Source: an uncultured Oscillospiraceae bacterium (GTDB lineage Bacteria; Bacillota; Clostridia; Oscillospirales; Oscillospiraceae). From it: 8,207 nucleotides of DNA. The stretch's first letter is position 1; each line of letters begins with the position of its first letter. Made by a program: the position numbers and the translations under genes. Under the pieces are notes generated by a model, which was not told the DNA's origin, ran no database searches, and saw nothing but the letters and a program-made list of their open reading frames with translations. The stretch is taken from contig CAKTUT010000075.1 of the NCBI GenBank assembly GCA_934621665.1, positions 1 to 8,207 of the forward strand, read 5' to 3'. Positions 7,410 to 8,207 of this stretch are shown here, piece after piece.

Positions 7410-7425
7410 TTTGCCAAGCGGCAAA
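7410..7425 (-). promoter_or_regulatory. Small hairpin in the xdhA leader, just upstream of the ribosome binding site
   Basis: In the predicted leader RNA, UUUGCC (7425-7420) and GGCAAA (7415-7410) form a perfect 6-bp stem closed by a GCUU tetraloop, 8 nt before GGAGG. A second dyad lies further upstream: GTGGAA/TTCCAC at 7428-7433 and 7449-7454. A third possible pairing, GCAAAT/ATTTGC (7421-7426 with 7466-7471), would compete with the tetraloop hairpin, but it reaches the likely transcription start and may not be fully transcribed. It could modulate xdhA translation or, as DNA (TTTGCC-N4-GGCAAA), bind a regulator. No known riboswitch class is recognised. Confidence 0.4.
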
Positions 7426-7475
7426 TCGTGGAATATTTACAAAAACAGTTCCACTTTTCTGCTTCATTTGCTACA

Positions 7476-7503
7476 ATTATACCATCTAAATTTACACTGG
7501 CAA
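7476..7503 (-). promoter_or_regulatory. Sigma-A promoter of the xdhABC operon
   Basis: On the - strand: -35 TTGCCA (7503-7498, 5 of 6 to consensus), a 16-nt spacer, and a perfect -10 TATAAT (7481-7476) preceded by an extended TGG. Transcription would begin near 7469, leaving an untranslated leader of about 80 nt before xdhA. No other promoter-like pair this good lies between here and the start codon. Confidence 0.8.
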
Positions 7504-7513
7504 AGCGTTTTCA
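7500..7513 (-). promoter_or_regulatory. cre-like (LacI/CcpA-family) operator candidate over the xdhA -35
   Basis: The - strand reads TGAAAACGCTTTGC (7513-7500), which fits the catabolite-responsive element pattern TGWAANCGNTNWCA at every conserved position except the last two. It overlaps the -35 hexamer (7503-7498), where bound CcpA or another LacI-family protein would block RNA polymerase. Its AAAGCGTT core (7502-7509, + strand) is repeated inverted as AACGCTTT at 7532-7539, with the two CG centres 28 bp apart. The second copy fits the cre pattern less well. The site assignment is inference from pattern only. Confidence 0.45.
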
Positions 7514-7543
7514 TTATTCTACTTTATAGATAACGCTTTTTTC

Positions 7544-7564
7544 GCGGTTGTCGAACGAAACCGC
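7544..7564 (+). promoter_or_regulatory. Palindrome upstream of the mocA promoter, operator candidate
   Basis: GCGGTT (7544-7549) and AACCGC (7559-7564) are inverted, and inside them TCG (7551-7553) mirrors CGA (7556-7558) around AA, with one unpaired G at 7550. The element ends 6 bp before the -35 of the rightward promoter. The 2-nt centre is too tight for a comfortable RNA hairpin, so a protein-binding DNA site is more likely. The regulator is unknown. Confidence 0.35.
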
Positions 7565-7570
7565 CGCTTC

Positions 7571-7600
7571 TTGACTTTTTTCATAAAAACAGGGTATACT
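7571..7600 (+). promoter_or_regulatory. Sigma-A promoter of the mocA-like gene
   Basis: -35 TTGACT (7571-7576), an 18-nt spacer and -10 TATACT (7595-7600) give a near-consensus promoter. Transcription should start near 7607, about 25 nt before the ATG. The start region carries a short dyad, ATTTG-TAA-CAAAT (7602-7614). Confidence 0.82.
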
Positions 7601-7631
7601 GATTTGTAACAAATTACCGGAGGAACCAACC

Positions 7632-8207
7632 ATGCCCACTTCATCTCCGCCGCGCATCGGCTGTCTTGTCATGGCCGCCGGAAACGCGCAGCGCTTTGGC
7701 GAAAACAAGCTCTCCGCCCATTTTCACGGTGCAACGCTTATCGAGCGTACGCTAAATGCCATTCCGTCAGAGCTGTTTTTCGCCGTCACCGTTGTCACAC
7801 AGTATGAGCAGATTGAGCAGCTTGCCGCTGTGCACGGCTTTGCCGCCATCCACAATGCCCAGCCGGAGCTTGGCGTGGGACACACCATCCGCCTTGGCAC
7901 AGAAGCGATGTCTGCCTGCGACGGCATTTTATATCTGGTGGCCGACCAGCCGATGCTCAGCATGAATTCCATCCGTCAAATTGTGGAGGCTTGGAAAAAA
8001 ACGCCGCAGCAGATCGTCGGCGCGTCGCACGACGGCAAGCACGGCAATCCGAACCTCTTCCCCGCCCGCTTTTTCCCGGCACTGATGGCGCTGGAGGGTG
8101 ACCGCGGCGGCAACCGCGTGATTATGGCAAATCCGGATGCATTTGTACCGGTGGAGCTCCCGGCGTTGGAGCTGGCCGACTGCGATACGCCGCAGGCGTT
8201 GGCAGAT
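7632..8207 (+). CDS. mocA: MocA-like molybdenum cofactor cytidylyltransferase (3' end outside window)
   Basis: 192 codons are visible and open to the window edge; the family is about 190-200 residues, so only a few may be missing. MocA transfers CMP from CTP to Mo-molybdopterin, making the molybdopterin cytosine dinucleotide used by bacterial xanthine dehydrogenase-family enzymes. The GT-A-like nucleotidyltransferase signature L-V-M-A-A-G-x3-R-F-G-x2-K-L spans 12-27, with AAG as in MocA rather than the AGG of MobA. Then come the metal-binding A-D-Q-P-M (104-108), H-G-N-P (137-140), G-D-R-G-G-N-R (156-162) and the late D-x-D-T-P (183-187). The ATG has GGAGG (7619-7623) 8 nt upstream and a strong promoter. 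It is divergent from xdhABC, its likely client. Specificity for CTP is inferred; a related NTP-transferase role is possible. Confidence 0.85.
   Translation, partial: MPTSSPPRIGCLVMAAGNAQRFGENKLSAHFHGATLIERTLNAIPSELFFAVTVVTQYEQIEQLAAVHGFAAIHNAQPELGVGHTIRLGTEAMSACDGILYLVADQPMLSMNSIRQIVEAWKKTPQQIVGASHDGKHGNPNLFPARFFPALMALEGDRGGNRVIMANPDAFVPVELPALELADCDTPQALAD

Noticed and set aside
7389..7469. Purine, xanthine or molybdenum-cofactor riboswitch in the xdhA leader
   Set aside because: The leader is short and AT-rich and lacks the multi-helix junctions I would expect for these classes; only small dyads are seen.
6732..7529. 265-codon + strand frame spanning the xdhA 5' end and its promoter
   Set aside because: Antisense to xdhA and running through the AT-rich control region; no motif or ribosome binding site.
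7502..7542. AAAGCGTT/AACGCTTT plus T-run read as a + strand intrinsic terminator
   Set aside because: No + strand gene leads into it, the loop would be 22 nt and the stem only 8 bp; an operator reading fits the promoter overlap better.
1..8207. CRISPR array, insertion sequence, tRNA or rRNA gene
   Set aside because: No regularly spaced repeats, transposase motifs, terminal inverted repeats, tRNA-like cloverleaf or rRNA-like sequence was noticed on either strand.

Overview
The window looks like a chromosomal stretch from a GC-rich anaerobic Firmicute of class Clostridia, plausibly an Oscillospirales/Ruminococcaceae gut bacterium. This is inferred from three things: the gene order infB-rbfA-nrnA-truB-ribF, the strong AAGGAGG-type ribosome binding sites, and a bacterial three-subunit molybdenum hydroxylase. 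The exact taxon cannot be fixed from the sequence alone.

Positions 1-3681 (+ strand) hold the end of the conserved nusA/infB-type translation operon. In order these are the C-terminal part of translation initiation factor IF-2 (infB), ribosome-binding factor A (rbfA), a DHH/DHHA1 oligoribonuclease/PAP phosphatase (nrnA), tRNA pseudouridine-55 synthase (truB) and the bifunctional riboflavin kinase/FAD synthetase (ribF, TTG start). From rbfA to ribF the genes overlap or nearly touch, so they are almost certainly co-transcribed. A strong GC-rich hairpin without a T-tract lies between infB and rbfA. The operon ends at a 12-bp-stem intrinsic terminator whose left arm contains the ribF stop codon.

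Positions 3686-7388 (- strand, convergent with ribF) hold a complete molybdenum hydroxylase operon, transcribed xdhA-xdhB-xdhC: molybdopterin subunit, FAD subunit and 2x[2Fe-2S] subunit. Order, subunit sizes and motifs match the E. coli XdhABC type, so a purine (xanthine/hypoxanthine) dehydrogenase is the best guess. The genes are tightly coupled: 14 nt between xdhA and xdhB, and a TAATG overlap between xdhB and xdhC.

Positions 7389-7631 are an AT-rich divergent control region. It has a good sigma-A promoter in each direction, a cre-like (LacI/CcpA-type) site over the -35 of the xdhA promoter, an inverted partner of its core, a second palindrome just upstream of the other promoter, and a small hairpin in the xdhA leader. 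From 7632 to the window edge (+ strand) runs a MocA-like molybdenum cofactor cytidylyltransferase, which would make the cytidine-dinucleotide cofactor needed by the XdhABC enzyme. The cofactor gene and its client enzyme therefore share one divergent regulatory region.

I do not see a wholly new system here. The parts most worth a second look are the control elements of the xdhA/mocA intergenic region and the infB-rbfA hairpin.
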